Origin: Collinsella aerofaciens
GTDB lineage: Bacteria; Actinomycetota; Coriobacteriia; Coriobacteriales; Coriobacteriaceae
Direction: 5' to 3'
NCBI RefSeq assembly: GCF_015548375.1
Contig: NZ_JADMWW010000001.1
Span: 60,891-124,890, forward strand
Length of the DNA stretch: 64,000 bases
In this document: in pieces, positions 24,197 through 33,655 of the stretch
Layout: each line of letters starts with the position of its first letter
Numbering within the stretch: the first letter of the stretch is position 1
The notes under the pieces: generated by a model
What the model was told of the DNA's origin: nothing
The model's database searches: none
What the model saw: only the letters and a program-made list of their open reading frames with translations
Position numbers and translations under genes: made by a program

Positions 24197-25246
24197 ATGG
24201 ACGTAACGTTCTCAACCTTCCTCGGCCAAATTGTGTCGAACCCAGTCCTTGCCGTCACCGTGATCCTCGCGTTGGGCGCCATCTTCGTCAATGGATGGAC
24301 CGACGCGCCCAACGCCATCGCGACCTGCGTCACTACGCGTTGCATGCCCGCCCGCGCCGCCATTCTCATGAGCGCCGCATTCAACTTCCTCGGCGTGCTC
24401 ATCATGACGCACTTTAACGCGAGCGTCGCCAACACCATCTCACATATCGTCGACTTTGGCGGAAACAGCACCATGGCGCTCGCCTGCCTGTGCGCGGCGC
24501 TGTTCTCCATCGTCGTCTACGGCGCCACAGCGTCGCGTTTTGGCATCCCCACCTCGCAAAGCCACAGCCTTATCGCCGGCCTGACCGGTGCCGCCATCGC
24601 CCTCGGCGGCGCGAGCAGCGTCAACGTCCACGAGTGGATGAAGGTCATCTACGGCCTGGCGCTCTCCATCGGCCTGGGCTTTGTTATGGGCTGGGTCCTG
24701 TGCAAGCTCGTCTCGATTCTTTTCGCCGCCGCCAACAGGCGACGTGCCAATGTCTTCTTTAAATACGCTCAGATCGCGAGCGCCGCGGCCATGAGCTTTA
24801 TGCACGGCGCGCAGGATGGACAGAAGTTCATCGGCGTGCTCTTTTTAGGCGTGGCCTTCGCCAACGGCCAGACGAGCATCGGCGATGCCGGCATCCCCAT
24901 CTGGATTATGCTGCTGTGCTCGGCCACTATGGGTATCGGCACCAGCGTGGGCGGCGAGCGCATCATCAAGTCCGTCGGCCAGAGCATGGTCAAGCTCGAG
25001 AAGTATCAGGGCTTCTCTGCCGACCTCGCAGGCGCCGCGAACTTGCTGCTTGCCACCCTTACCGGCATCCCCGTGTCCTCCACGCACATCAAAACCTGCG
25101 CCATCATGGGCGTCGGCGCCGTCAAGCGCCTTTCGGCCATCAACTTCGGCGTGGTCAAGGACATGATGTTCACCTGGTTCTTCACCTTCCCCGCCTGCGG
25201 ACTCATCAGCTTTGTCATGGCCAAGCTGTTCATGATGTTCCTCTAA
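24197..25246 (+). CDS. Inorganic phosphate transporter, PiT family
   Basis: A 349-residue low-affinity phosphate (metal-phosphate/H+ symport) carrier with about ten membrane helices. Both PiT repeats show their signatures: NGWTDAPNAIAT at residues 32-43 and FMHGAQDGQKFIG at about 201-213, with TGIPVSSTHIK near residue 290. An adjacent DUF47 gene is the usual regulatory partner. This system complements the high-affinity pstSCAB set elsewhere in the window. SD is weak (AGAAAG). Confidence 0.93.
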   Translation: MDVTFSTFLGQIVSNPVLAVTVILALGAIFVNGWTDAPNAIATCVTTRCMPARAAILMSAAFNFLGVLIMTHFNASVANTISHIVDFGGNSTMALACLCAALFSIVVYGATASRFGIPTSQSHSLIAGLTGAAIALGGASSVNVHEWMKVIYGLALSIGLGFVMGWVLCKLVSILFAAANRRRANVFFKYAQIASAAAMSFMHGAQDGQKFIGVLFLGVAFANGQTSIGDAGIPIWIMLLCSATMGIGTSVGGERIIKSVGQSMVKLEKYQGFSADLAGAANLLLATLTGIPVSSTHIKTCAIMGVGAVKRLSAINFGVVKDMMFTWFFTFPACGLISFVMAKLFMMFL

Positions 25247-25313
25247 TCAAACCGAACGTCCATCCGGACCGCAACACTTCGCCCACCCGTCTTCGCCTCG
25301 AAAGGACCCACCC

Positions 25314-25937
25314 ATGGCAAAGAAACCCGATTCGTTCTACTTTGACAACTACGTTGCCTGCGCCGACCTCGCCGTCCAGGCCGCAGAGCTGCTCACCAAG
25401 ATTTTCGAGAACTTCGATCCCGCGCAGATTCACGACATGCTCAATAAGATGCATGCGATTGAGCATGCGGCAGACAAGAAGCACCACGAGCTCGAAGACG
25501 CCCTGCTCACCGCCTTTATCACCCCGCTCGAGCGCGAGGACCTGGACCTGATGAGCTGCGCGCTCGACACCGTGCTCGACCGCATCGAGGGCGTCGTGCA
25601 GCGCGTCTACTTCACCAACATCCAGAGCATCCATCCCGACGCCATCGTCATCGCCCACAAGGTGACTGACGCCTGCCGCGCCATGAAAGACCTGATGGTC
25701 GAGCTGCCCAACTACCGCAAGTCCAAGACCCTGCGCGAACTCGTCATCCAGATCAACACCATCGAGTCCGAAGCCGACGAGCTCTATATCAACGCCATGC
25801 GCAACCTGCACGTTAACGGCAAGGACCCGCTCGAGGTCATCGCCTGGCGTGACGTGTACGCCTTCCTGGAGTACTGCGCTGACTGCTGCGAGAATGTGGC
25901 CGATGTCGTGGATTCGATTGTCATGAAGAACAGTTAA
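25314..25937 (+). CDS. DUF47 (PhoU-like) partner of PiT
   Basis: A 207-residue all-helical protein of the DUF47/TIGR00153 family, which resembles half or all of PhoU and modulates the neighbouring phosphate carrier. Helical hallmarks: residues 40-60 IHDMLNKMHAIEHAADKKHH and the end EYCADCCENVADVVDSI (about 186-202). It starts 67 bases after the PiT stop, with AAAGGA before ATG, so the two form an operon. Confidence 0.92.
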   Translation: MAKKPDSFYFDNYVACADLAVQAAELLTKIFENFDPAQIHDMLNKMHAIEHAADKKHHELEDALLTAFITPLEREDLDLMSCALDTVLDRIEGVVQRVYFTNIQSIHPDAIVIAHKVTDACRAMKDLMVELPNYRKSKTLRELVIQINTIESEADELYINAMRNLHVNGKDPLEVIAWRDVYAFLEYCADCCENVADVVDSIVMKNS

Positions 25938-26051
25938 TTGGGGGATACGCGTCCCATCGGCGAAGGCCCAGCACCTATTTGCTTTCTCACTCCGGCTGCA
26001 CGGCAGAGTCGTTCGAAAGTAAATAGGTGTCGGGCCTTCGCCTTACGTATC
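25934..26051. repeat. Long palindrome (28-bp arms) after the PiT operon
   Basis: Arms 25959-25986 and 26015-26042 are inverted copies with about three mismatches; short outer arms gatacg (25934-25939) and cgtatc (26046-26051) extend the pairing. The loop is 28 bases. It follows the DUF47 stop at once and lies before a convergent gene. No T-run, so not a classical terminator. Confidence 0.7.
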
Positions 26052-26130
26052 ACCATTGGAACTTTGGCTGATAGGTTGGGCGCGCTGTAGACGCTGCTGA
26101 CAGGGCCGTTAATACCCTATTGGTCACTTC

Positions 26131-26469
26131 TTACAATTTTCTTGCTGATGGATTTTCAAGGAAACACAGCTCCAGTAAATCCTTTAAATCGCTCGCTTTT
26201 ACATCCGACATATTCTCGTATTCCAGTTCACAGACAGTGAAAAATTCGAACTCTTTTTCACCATAGGTATTCCAAAGTTCTTGCAATCTCTTATTTCTAT
26301 GATTGCCGCTTTTTAACTCAAAGCCATGACGGTTAAACCATGTACTGCCATCACGAGAGCTATCAAAGAATTGCTCTCCAGTTGCAATGCACTTAACACA
26401 AAATACGCCCATCACTGGATGACGTTCTTTCCATTCGGACACGAGTTCTTTCTTTTTTGATTTATCCAT
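26131..26469 (-). CDS. GIY-YIG nuclease family-like protein
   Basis: A 112-residue protein, AT-richer than its surroundings. It follows the small GIY-YIG type with a KKKELVSEWKERHP head, MGVFCVKC (for GIY), EQFFDSSRD (for YIG), NRHGFELKSGNHRNKRLQELWNTYGEKEFEF and a helical tail. The GIY and YIG tyrosines are replaced by Phe and the YIG glycine is lost, so catalysis is doubtful. Good SD (GAGGAG). Base composition suggests recent acquisition. Related small proteins are common on Gram-positive mobile elements. Confidence 0.65.
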   Translation of the reverse strand: MDKSKKKELVSEWKERHPVMGVFCVKCIATGEQFFDSSRDGSTWFNRHGFELKSGNHRNKRLQELWNTYGEKEFEFFTVCELEYENMSDVKASDLKDLLELCFLENPSARKL

Positions 26470-26676
26470 TATTCTTTCTCCTCATACTTCTATTCAACGA
26501 GTCAACATATCAATCGCTTCATCCTGTCTGACTCATTACCATTTACAACGACACATACAATACCGTTTTTCTCAATCTTAGATAATTACATTTTCGTTCT
26601 ACAATGGGCATTAGGCTGAATGGGGCTTTGGGTACCCTTGTGTTTGGCTTGGTTTTATTAACTTTGGAGGGCTCGT

Positions 26677-27207
26677 ATGTCTTATTTGGATTTGGCACGT
26701 TGTCGGTATTCTTGTCGTGAGTATGAGGCACGTTCTGTTGAGCAGTCGGTAGTGGATGCCATTGTTGAGGCAGGTAGGATTGCTCCTTCTGCTTGCAATA
26801 AACATCCCTCGCGCGTCATGGTGCTTGATACGCCCGAGTTGTTGGAGAAGGCTGCTGCTTGTCAGCCTCGGTTCGCCCGTGATGGGTCCATCTTTGGCGC
26901 TCCGCTTATCTTCCTTATTTGCAGCGTTACCGATGATGCCTGGGTGCGCCCGTATGATCAGATGAACTCGAGTGCCATCGATACTTCGATCGTCTGCGAT
27001 CAGATGATGATGGAGGCCACCGAGCAGGGCCTGGGAACGTGCTGGGTATGCCATTTTAAGCCTGGGGTGGCACAGGAGCAGTTCAATCTGCCCAAGGGCG
27101 TCTATCCCTATCACATGCTCGTCTGTGGATATCCTGCCGACCACATCGCCGATCCCGAGCATCGCGAGGCCCGTACCATTCCCCTCTCCGACTTCCTCCT
27201 CAAGTAG
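26677..27207 (+). CDS. Nitroreductase family protein
   Basis: A 176-residue FMN-dependent oxidoreductase of the short nitroreductase type. FMN-phosphate binding residues are in RCRYSCREYEARSV (about 8-21) and APSACNKHPSR (about 36-46); GLGTCWVCHF (about 117-126) is the usual mid-protein segment. An NAD(P)H-dependent reductase for nitro or quinone compounds is likely. SD GGAGG before the ATG and a TACAAT box around 26600. Confidence 0.92.
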   Translation: MSYLDLARCRYSCREYEARSVEQSVVDAIVEAGRIAPSACNKHPSRVMVLDTPELLEKAAACQPRFARDGSIFGAPLIFLICSVTDDAWVRPYDQMNSSAIDTSIVCDQMMMEATEQGLGTCWVCHFKPGVAQEQFNLPKGVYPYHMLVCGYPADHIADPEHREARTIPLSDFLLK

Positions 27208-27320
27208 GTTTTGGGACATGCCTTAAAACCTACCCTTGACCGCTCACCCGTTCGCCGAGTTCTGCGCCATTATGTGCAGGGCTCGGTTTTTTATGTTGCG
27301 CGCCCCTGCACAGTCATAAA

Positions 27321-27347
27321 AAAGGACCCGCAAGCTGCGGGTCCTTT
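27321..27347 (-). terminator. divIVA terminator
   Basis: Perfect 12-bp stem, 27321-27332 with 27336-27347, followed on the minus strand by TTTATGAC; end of the long yggS-sepF-yggT-divIVA transcript. Confidence 0.9.
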
Positions 27348-27373
27348 CTAGGCACTAAATTGTAGGCCGAATG

Positions 27374-28048
27374 TTAGTCCAGGTCGTCGGCAGCAAAGTT
27401 GTCGATCGGGGCGAAGGGATCGGCCACGGGGACAACCGGGTCAGCGACGGGCAGCGGCTCGGCGGGAACAGTCACTGCAGGAGAAGCGGCAGAACCGACC
27501 GGCGTGGAAGCCATCAGATCGGCCGGGAAGGAATTCTGGGCATCGTCCATGAAGTGCTGGATGAGCTTGAGATACTCTGCCTTGAACTCCTCACGGGAAG
27601 CCTTGAGACGATCGATCTCCTCGAGCTCGGCCTGCTTCTCGGTCAGAGCCTGGCGGATAACCTCGCGGGCCTTGGCGTCAGCCTCGTTGCGGATACGCTC
27701 AGCGTTCTCGTTGGCATCGTTGACGATGGTCTCAGCGGTCTGCTGGGCAGCGATCAGGGCAGCGGAAATCTGGCGCTCCTGAGCGGAGAAGTCAGGGGCG
27801 GGAGCAGCCACGGGGGCGGCAGGAACGGCCTGGGCGGTGGCATCCTGAGCCTGGGCAAGCTGAGCCTGCGCATCGGCAAGCTGCTGCTCGGTGGCGGTCA
27901 GGCGACCCTTAAGGTCGACAATCTTGGCGAGCATAGCGTCAACCTCGGAGGACAGCGTCTCCAAGAAGACGTCGACCTCGGCGGGGTCGTAGCCGCGCTT
28001 GGCCTCAGAGAAAGTCTGAGCCTGGATGTCAGCAGGGGTAATAGCCAT
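27374..28048 (-). CDS. divIVA: DivIVA domain protein
   Basis: A 224-residue DivIVA/Wag31-like protein that marks curved membrane at poles or septum. N-terminal membrane-binding segment: ITPADIQAQTFSEAKRGYDPAEVDVFLE (about residues 3-30). It is followed by a first coiled coil (30-68), an Ala/Pro linker (70-88), a second coiled coil (about 90-170) and a Pro-rich acidic tail. Last gene of the yggS-sepF-yggT-divIVA string. Confidence 0.93.
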   Translation of the reverse strand: MAITPADIQAQTFSEAKRGYDPAEVDVFLETLSSEVDAMLAKIVDLKGRLTATEQQLADAQAQLAQAQDATAQAVPAAPVAAPAPDFSAQERQISAALIAAQQTAETIVNDANENAERIRNEADAKAREVIRQALTEKQAELEEIDRLKASREEFKAEYLKLIQHFMDDAQNSFPADLMASTPVGSAASPAVTVPAEPLPVADPVVPVADPFAPIDNFAADDLD

Positions 28049-28109
28049 AACAAGTCTCCTTTATCATCGCCTTGGCGCCATACGCCCGACGTAAGTTACT
28101 GAGTCAGTT

Positions 28110-28391
28110 CTATACGAGTATACCTATAAGAAGCTGCAGAACCAGCCTCTGCACCAACTGCAACGCAATAATCGCAATGACCGGCGAAAAATCGACGCCA
28201 CCCATCGGAGGAATGAACCGACGGAATAGGTTGAGCCACGGACCGCAAACGCTATCGAGCACCGCAGCGATATCCTGGAGCAAGCCGCCTTGCTTCATGG
28301 GAATCCACGTCATAAGGCAGTAGACCACAATAAGCGTGGAATAGAAGTTGAACAGCGTGTTGACCAGCTGGACGATAGTGTAGATGTTGAT
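28110..28391 (-). CDS. yggT: YggT family membrane protein, probably starting at an AUC codon
   Basis: A roughly 93-residue protein with two hydrophobic hairpin regions, typical YggT: YTIVQLVNTLFNFYSTLIVVY, then a cytosolic WLNLFRRFIPPMGGVDFSPV segment, then a second membrane part. ATG is absent. The frame is coherent from ATC at 28391, which is 6 bases after a perfect GAGGAG; the first standard start in frame (GTG, 28328) would remove the first membrane segment. Family length (90-100) supports ATC. Role: osmotic or division-linked membrane protein of unclear function. Confidence 0.8.
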   Translation of the reverse strand: MNIYTIVQLVNTLFNFYSTLIVVYCLMTWIPMKQGGLLQDIAAVLDSVCGPWLNLFRRFIPPMGGVDFSPVIAIIALQLVQRLVLQLLIGILV

Positions 28392-28412
28392 GAGAATCTC
28401 CTCGTCTTGTCT

Positions 28413-29135
28413 TTACTTAAGGTAGCCGTCGGCACGGAGCTTCTTCAGGTCTGAATCCTTGACCTCGCAGCCAGCGGGCAGCACCATGAACACGCGATCG
28501 CCCACTTCTTTGACCGTGGCGCCCAGGCCACAGGCGAAGCCGTAAGAGAAGTCCAGGACGCGTTTGGCAACCTCGGTGCGGACGCCTACGAAGATCAGCG
28601 CAACAGGCTGCTTGGTGCGAACGCGGCGCACCACGGTCTCCACGTCGTCATAGCTCTCGGGGCGCAGGACATAGGCCGGCAGCTGCGGTGTGGCGTTGAT
28701 GATATTGCTCGCATAGGCCGAGGCATCGCTCGGTGCAGGCGCAGGCGCAGCGGCGGCACGGGCGCGGGTGTTCTCGGCGTAGCTCGACGGCGTGTCATAG
28801 GCACCAGGACGATAACCGCTCGCAACACTGTCCTGCGAGCGCGAAGGCGGGTTATACGTCGTGGCATGGCGGGAGTCATCGCCGACCAGCTGCCCGGAGC
28901 GTGTATACACGGCAACCGACTCAGCTTCACCACGGCGCGTCTGACCAAGCAGGCCGTTGCTCGGCTCGTCTTGGGTGTAGAAGCCCTCGCCCGAAGCACC
29001 GCTGTAGCCGTTGCCCTGATAGCCATCGTCATAGCCATCATCGTAGCCGTAGTCGTCGTCCTGGCCATAACCCTGGTCGTAACCCTGTTGGCCGCCCAGG
29101 TGCATCTTATTTTTAATCTCGTCAAGGAAGCCCAT
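28413..29135 (-). CDS. sepF: Cell division protein SepF
   Basis: A 240-residue protein anchoring FtsZ to the membrane. Residues 1-14 (MGFLDEIKNKMHLG) form the amphipathic membrane helix; residues 15-140 are a disordered region rich in Gly/Tyr/Asp; the SepF fold (about 150-240) has YDDVETVVRRVRTKQPVAL and FSYGFACGL. ATG at 29135 follows AGAGGA; the frame is open further up. In the absence of ftsA in the cluster, SepF is the expected anchor. Confidence 0.94.
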   Translation of the reverse strand: MGFLDEIKNKMHLGGQQGYDQGYGQDDDYGYDDGYDDGYQGNGYSGASGEGFYTQDEPSNGLLGQTRRGEAESVAVYTRSGQLVGDDSRHATTYNPPSRSQDSVASGYRPGAYDTPSSYAENTRARAAAAPAPAPSDASAYASNIINATPQLPAYVLRPESYDDVETVVRRVRTKQPVALIFVGVRTEVAKRVLDFSYGFACGLGATVKEVGDRVFMVLPAGCEVKDSDLKKLRADGYLK

Positions 29136-29195
29136 GGTTGTGTCCTCTCGCGGTTTAGTGCAGGCGCCCCGATAATCAGTGCGCACTTCAGAGCC

Positions 29196-29933
29196 TTATT
29201 TTACTGCAAACTCCGGGCTAAATACTACCCTGCCCAGGCGAACGAGCGTAGAGCCCTCCTCAAGGGCAGGCTCAAAGTCTTCGCTCATGCCGCAGGAAAG
29301 CTCAGGCAGGTTCAAATCGGGATGCGCCGCCTCCAGCTCATCCCTCAGCTCGCGAAGCCCCGCAAAGGTGCGGCGTGCCACATCCTTATTCCCCCGGGGC
29401 GCCATAGTCATAAGCCCCTGTACGCAAATTCCCTCAAGTTCCGCAAGCTCACCCGCGGCGGCGCGAATCTCATCGGGCGAAAAGCCTCCCTTCGACTCCT
29501 CACCGCTCACATTGACCTCAATGAGCACACGCTGGGGGCCGGCGAGCTCGCCTGCCTCAATCTTGCGGGCAGCACGGCTCGAGATCGCCTGCGCCAGATG
29601 CAGCGAACCCACCGAGTGAATCAGCTCGGCTGAGCCCAGCACCGCATTAATCTTATTGGTCTGCAGGTTCCCGATCATATCGAAGCGCACCTCGGGCAGC
29701 TCCGGATGCTCCGCCAGACCCGTGAGCTTGCGAACCAGCTCCTGCGGGCGGTTCTCGGCAAAATGGCGATACCCCGCCTGGATGGCGGCAACGGTCTCAT
29801 CGACACCAACGGTCTTGGACACGGCAATGAGGCGCGCGGCGTCGTGGGGACGGCCTGCGCGATCGAGCGCCGCATAAAAACGTTCCAGAATCTGCTCGCG
29901 GCGAGCGCGCATCAAGTCCAAATAGTTATCCAT
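29196..29933 (-). CDS. yggS: YggS family PLP homeostasis protein
   Basis: A 245-residue alanine-racemase-fold PLP-binding protein controlling free pyridoxal phosphate. The PLP lysine is in LIAVSKTVG (about residue 40), HFAENRPQEL is the usual follow-up, and GLMTMAP and SCGMSEDFEPALEEGSTLVRLG are the C-terminal phosphate-binding blocks. ATG at 29933 follows GGAGG. It heads the yggS-sepF-yggT-divIVA operon. Confidence 0.93.
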   Translation of the reverse strand: MDNYLDLMRARREQILERFYAALDRAGRPHDAARLIAVSKTVGVDETVAAIQAGYRHFAENRPQELVRKLTGLAEHPELPEVRFDMIGNLQTNKINAVLGSAELIHSVGSLHLAQAISSRAARKIEAGELAGPQRVLIEVNVSGEESKGGFSPDEIRAAAGELAELEGICVQGLMTMAPRGNKDVARRTFAGLRELRDELEAAHPDLNLPELSCGMSEDFEPALEEGSTLVRLGRVVFSPEFAVK

Positions 29934-30052
29934 TGCCAATCGCCTCCGCTGACAGCCAAACAAGTAGTCCCATGCTATCGCAAGAGCGCGGCCCCGCATG
30001 TGCAAGGCCGCGCTCACTTAGGTATTTACAATCTTTCGACGAACGGAATTAC

Positions 30053-30910
30053 TTACTCCTCGTCGTCCTCGCCATCGTCCTCGTCCTCAAGATGATCGAG
30101 CAGGTAGCGAAGACCCTCGCTGACCTCGTTAGTGGGCACCTTGGCAACGTAGCGAGCGTCGACGGCGGGCCTCATGATAACACCCTCGCCCGAAGGCACG
30201 CGCATGCTCTCGAGCTCATCCTCATCAGTGCAGGCGATATCACCGGCAGTCATACGCTGTCCGGTCAACAGGAAGGTCAGACGGCAGGCGGCATCGATGG
30301 AAATCGAGGCGATGCGATCGAGATAGCGCGATACCATGATGGCGCGGCGCAGGTCGTCATAGTTGCTGTCGTCGTCCATAAAATCGCCCGTGTCCATGCG
30401 GTTAAAGGTGCGGAAGAACTTCTCGTAGGCGGCGTGCACTGGCTCGTCCTCGACGGCCAAGTTGCAGATGATGGACATGTCGTTGGTGACGAGCGCAGAA
30501 AGCGAAGAGCCCAGCACCTGGTAGACGGCCTCAGCCTCGGCCTCGACCGTGCCGACAAGCTCCTTGGGCAGCGAGATGTCGGCCTTGATCATATGACGCG
30601 TGGCGCGGCAAATCTGGCGAACCTTATCGGTCATGCGCTGCAGGTTAAAGTCGACGTAGATGATCGTCTGCAGCAAGCGGAAGTCGGAGGCGACCGGTGA
30701 CTGCGTGGCAATCAGGTTGTAGCAGACGGCCTCCAGGTTGGCGCAGCGTGCGTCAATCGAAAGCGTACGCTTCTTGGTCTTGGTGGCGAGCTTGCGGTCG
30801 TCGGTCACATAGGCCTTCACGGCATCGTGGAGGGCCAGATCGACGGCCTCGTAGATGCTCAGCATCTCGTGACGGGCCTCGATGAGCTGACGGGAAAACA
30901 GTTTGCGCAT
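30053..30910 (-). CDS. phoU: Phosphate signalling complex protein PhoU
   Basis: A 285-residue helical protein made of two three-helix repeats; repressor of Pst-mediated signalling and uptake. Recognised from the metal-binding helix segments (VDLALHDAVKAY, QSPVASDFRLLQTI) and the second repeat with RYLDRIASI. A long acidic tail (LEDEDDGEDDEE) is unusual in length for PhoU. It lies 92 bases after pstB; two hairpins sit in that gap. SD GGAGTG. Confidence 0.9.
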   Translation of the reverse strand: MRKLFSRQLIEARHEMLSIYEAVDLALHDAVKAYVTDDRKLATKTKKRTLSIDARCANLEAVCYNLIATQSPVASDFRLLQTIIYVDFNLQRMTDKVRQICRATRHMIKADISLPKELVGTVEAEAEAVYQVLGSSLSALVTNDMSIICNLAVEDEPVHAAYEKFFRTFNRMDTGDFMDDDSNYDDLRRAIMVSRYLDRIASISIDAACRLTFLLTGQRMTAGDIACTDEDELESMRVPSGEGVIMRPAVDARYVAKVPTNEVSEGLRYLLDHLEDEDDGEDDEE

Positions 30911-31002
30911 GGTTCACTCCAATCAGTTGGGTGCGGTCATGCCGCCCGCACAGTGAATACGCACCGGACCAGATCCGATCGGCTTGGGACTAGTCGCACC
31001 GA

Positions 31003-31806
<804 letters not shown>

Positions 31807-31818
31807 GGGACTCCTTAA

Positions 31819-32724
31819 CTAGCGACGCTTGCGCGACAGGAAGCGCGCAAACAGGTTGAAGGCCAAAATGATCACCATCAGCAAGAGCGCGGTGCCGTAG
31901 GCTGCGTTCATGTTGATGCCGTCGTTGGCAAGCAGGTACAGGTGAACCGTCATGGGGCGGCCGGAATCGAGCGGCGAAATAGGTAGATTGATGGCCTGGC
32001 CCATGGTGTAGAGCACCACGGCGGTCTCGCCGATGGCACGGCCGATGGCAAGGACGATGCCCGTGGCAATGCGGCCAAAGGCCGAAGGAAGCACGATCTT
32101 GGAGACGACCTGCCACTTGGTAGCGCCCAGGCCGTACGCGCCCCAACGGATATAGCGCGGAACGGCGCGAATGGCTTCTTCGGTGGTGCGCATGACGATG
32201 GGAAGCATCAAGAGCGCGAGCGCCAGAGCGGCCGAGACCATCGAAAGGCCCAGGCCCATAGCCTCGACAAACAAGGCGTAGCCAAACAGGCCCATAACGA
32301 TGGAGGGCACCGAGGCCAAAGCGTCAGCAGCGTAGCGAATGAGCTCGACGACCTTGCCCTGCTTGGCGTACTCGGCCAGATAGACGGCTGCCAGCACAGC
32401 GATCGGCGTGCAGATAAGCATGGCGAGCGCCGTCACGTAGACGGTCGAGACGATCGTGGGCCAAATTCCGCCCTCGGCGTTGACGCCCTGGGGCCAACCG
32501 AAGATAAAGTCGAGCGAGATGTGTGGCAGGCCGTTGATGACCACGTAGGCGATGATAGCGACCAGCACCAGCGTGGTGATGTAGGCAGCGGCACGAAACA
32601 CGCCAAGCATGATCTTGTTGGACAGGTCCTTGTTGATGCGGCCCTTCTTGCCGTGGGAAAGGGCACGCTTGATGCGCTCGCGCGACGAGGTCGTATCGAC
32701 CGTCGTGTCAACGGAATCGGACAT
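31819..32724 (-). CDS. pstA: Phosphate ABC transporter permease PstA
   Basis: A 301-residue permease with six membrane helices and a long cytosolic N-terminus (about 35 residues). The ABC-permease EAA loop region has RAVPRYIRWGAYGLGATKWQVV (about 190-211), the usual PstA/PstC contact site for PstB. Overlap-free spacing of 3 bases with pstC, so the genes are translationally linked. Confidence 0.95.
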   Translation of the reverse strand: MSDSVDTTVDTTSSRERIKRALSHGKKGRINKDLSNKIMLGVFRAAAYITTLVLVAIIAYVVINGLPHISLDFIFGWPQGVNAEGGIWPTIVSTVYVTALAMLICTPIAVLAAVYLAEYAKQGKVVELIRYAADALASVPSIVMGLFGYALFVEAMGLGLSMVSAALALALLMLPIVMRTTEEAIRAVPRYIRWGAYGLGATKWQVVSKIVLPSAFGRIATGIVLAIGRAIGETAVVLYTMGQAINLPISPLDSGRPMTVHLYLLANDGINMNAAYGTALLLMVIILAFNLFARFLSRKRR

Positions 32725-32727
32725 AGC

Positions 32728-33654
32728 CTACCCCCTCTTCTTCTTGGAAATCAGACGAACGATACCCACCAGCGTGGCGGAGATGATAAACAGGACCACA
32801 CCCATGCCGAACAGCGCCGAGCGGTGCAGACCCGAGGAATAGCTCATGTCGAGCGCAATCTGGCTCGTGAGCGTCGAGATGGGGCTCGCAATGCTGTCGG
32901 GAATAACCGGGGCGTTACCTACGACCATGAGCACGGCCATGGTCTCGCCGATGGCACGGCCCATACCCAGCACGATGGCATCAACGATACCCAGCTTCGC
33001 GGCAGGTAGCACGACCTTATAGATGGTCTGCCACTTTGTGGCGCCCATGGCATACGATGCCTCGCGAATGCCCATGGGAATGGAATTGAGAGCATCGATG
33101 GTGAGCGTGGTGATGGTAGGGACGATCATGATGGCGAGCACAAACCACGCCGTCAGCGCACCAAAACCAAGGCCGCCGGTCAGTTGTGCGATAAACGGGC
33201 GGATGATGATCATGCCAAAGAAGCCGTAGATGATGGAGGGTATGCCCGCCAGCAGGTCAACGGCGGGGCTGATGAGCTTGCGCACGCGCTTGCTGGCAAT
33301 CTCGACCAGGTAAACGGCCGTACCCACGCCCAGCGGCACGCCCATGGCGAGCGCACCGACGGTCACCAGACCCGAGCCAGCAAGCAGCGACAAGATGCCG
33401 TAGTGGCCCTCGGAAGGCGCCCACGTAAAGCTAAAGAAGTCAGCCAGACCGATGTCAGTAAAGACGGGCAGCGCCGAGTACGTGGTAAAGACAAAAATCA
33501 GGATGACGGTAACGACCGCCAAGAACGCGCAGGCAAAGAAGATCCACTGCAGCGCCTTCTCCTTGATATAGGTACTGCGCGATACGAGCGCCAGCTCGCG
33601 CTTCTTGGGCGTCTGAACATTCTGCTCAGTCTGGGAGTTTTCCTGTGCTTCCAT
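32728..33654 (-). CDS. pstC: Phosphate ABC transporter permease PstC
   Basis: A 308-residue permease with six membrane helices; the EAA loop is ASYAMGATKWQTIYKVVLPAA (about 210-230). The ATG at 33654 begins one base after the pstS stop, with GGGGAG in the end of pstS as SD. An in-frame GTG three codons earlier (33663) would overlap pstS and has no SD of its own. Confidence 0.94.
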   Translation of the reverse strand: MEAQENSQTEQNVQTPKKRELALVSRSTYIKEKALQWIFFACAFLAVVTVILIFVFTTYSALPVFTDIGLADFFSFTWAPSEGHYGILSLLAGSGLVTVGALAMGVPLGVGTAVYLVEIASKRVRKLISPAVDLLAGIPSIIYGFFGMIIIRPFIAQLTGGLGFGALTAWFVLAIMIVPTITTLTIDALNSIPMGIREASYAMGATKWQTIYKVVLPAAKLGIVDAIVLGMGRAIGETMAVLMVVGNAPVIPDSIASPISTLTSQIALDMSYSSGLHRSALFGMGVVLFIISATLVGIVRLISKKKRG

Positions 33655-33655
33655 G

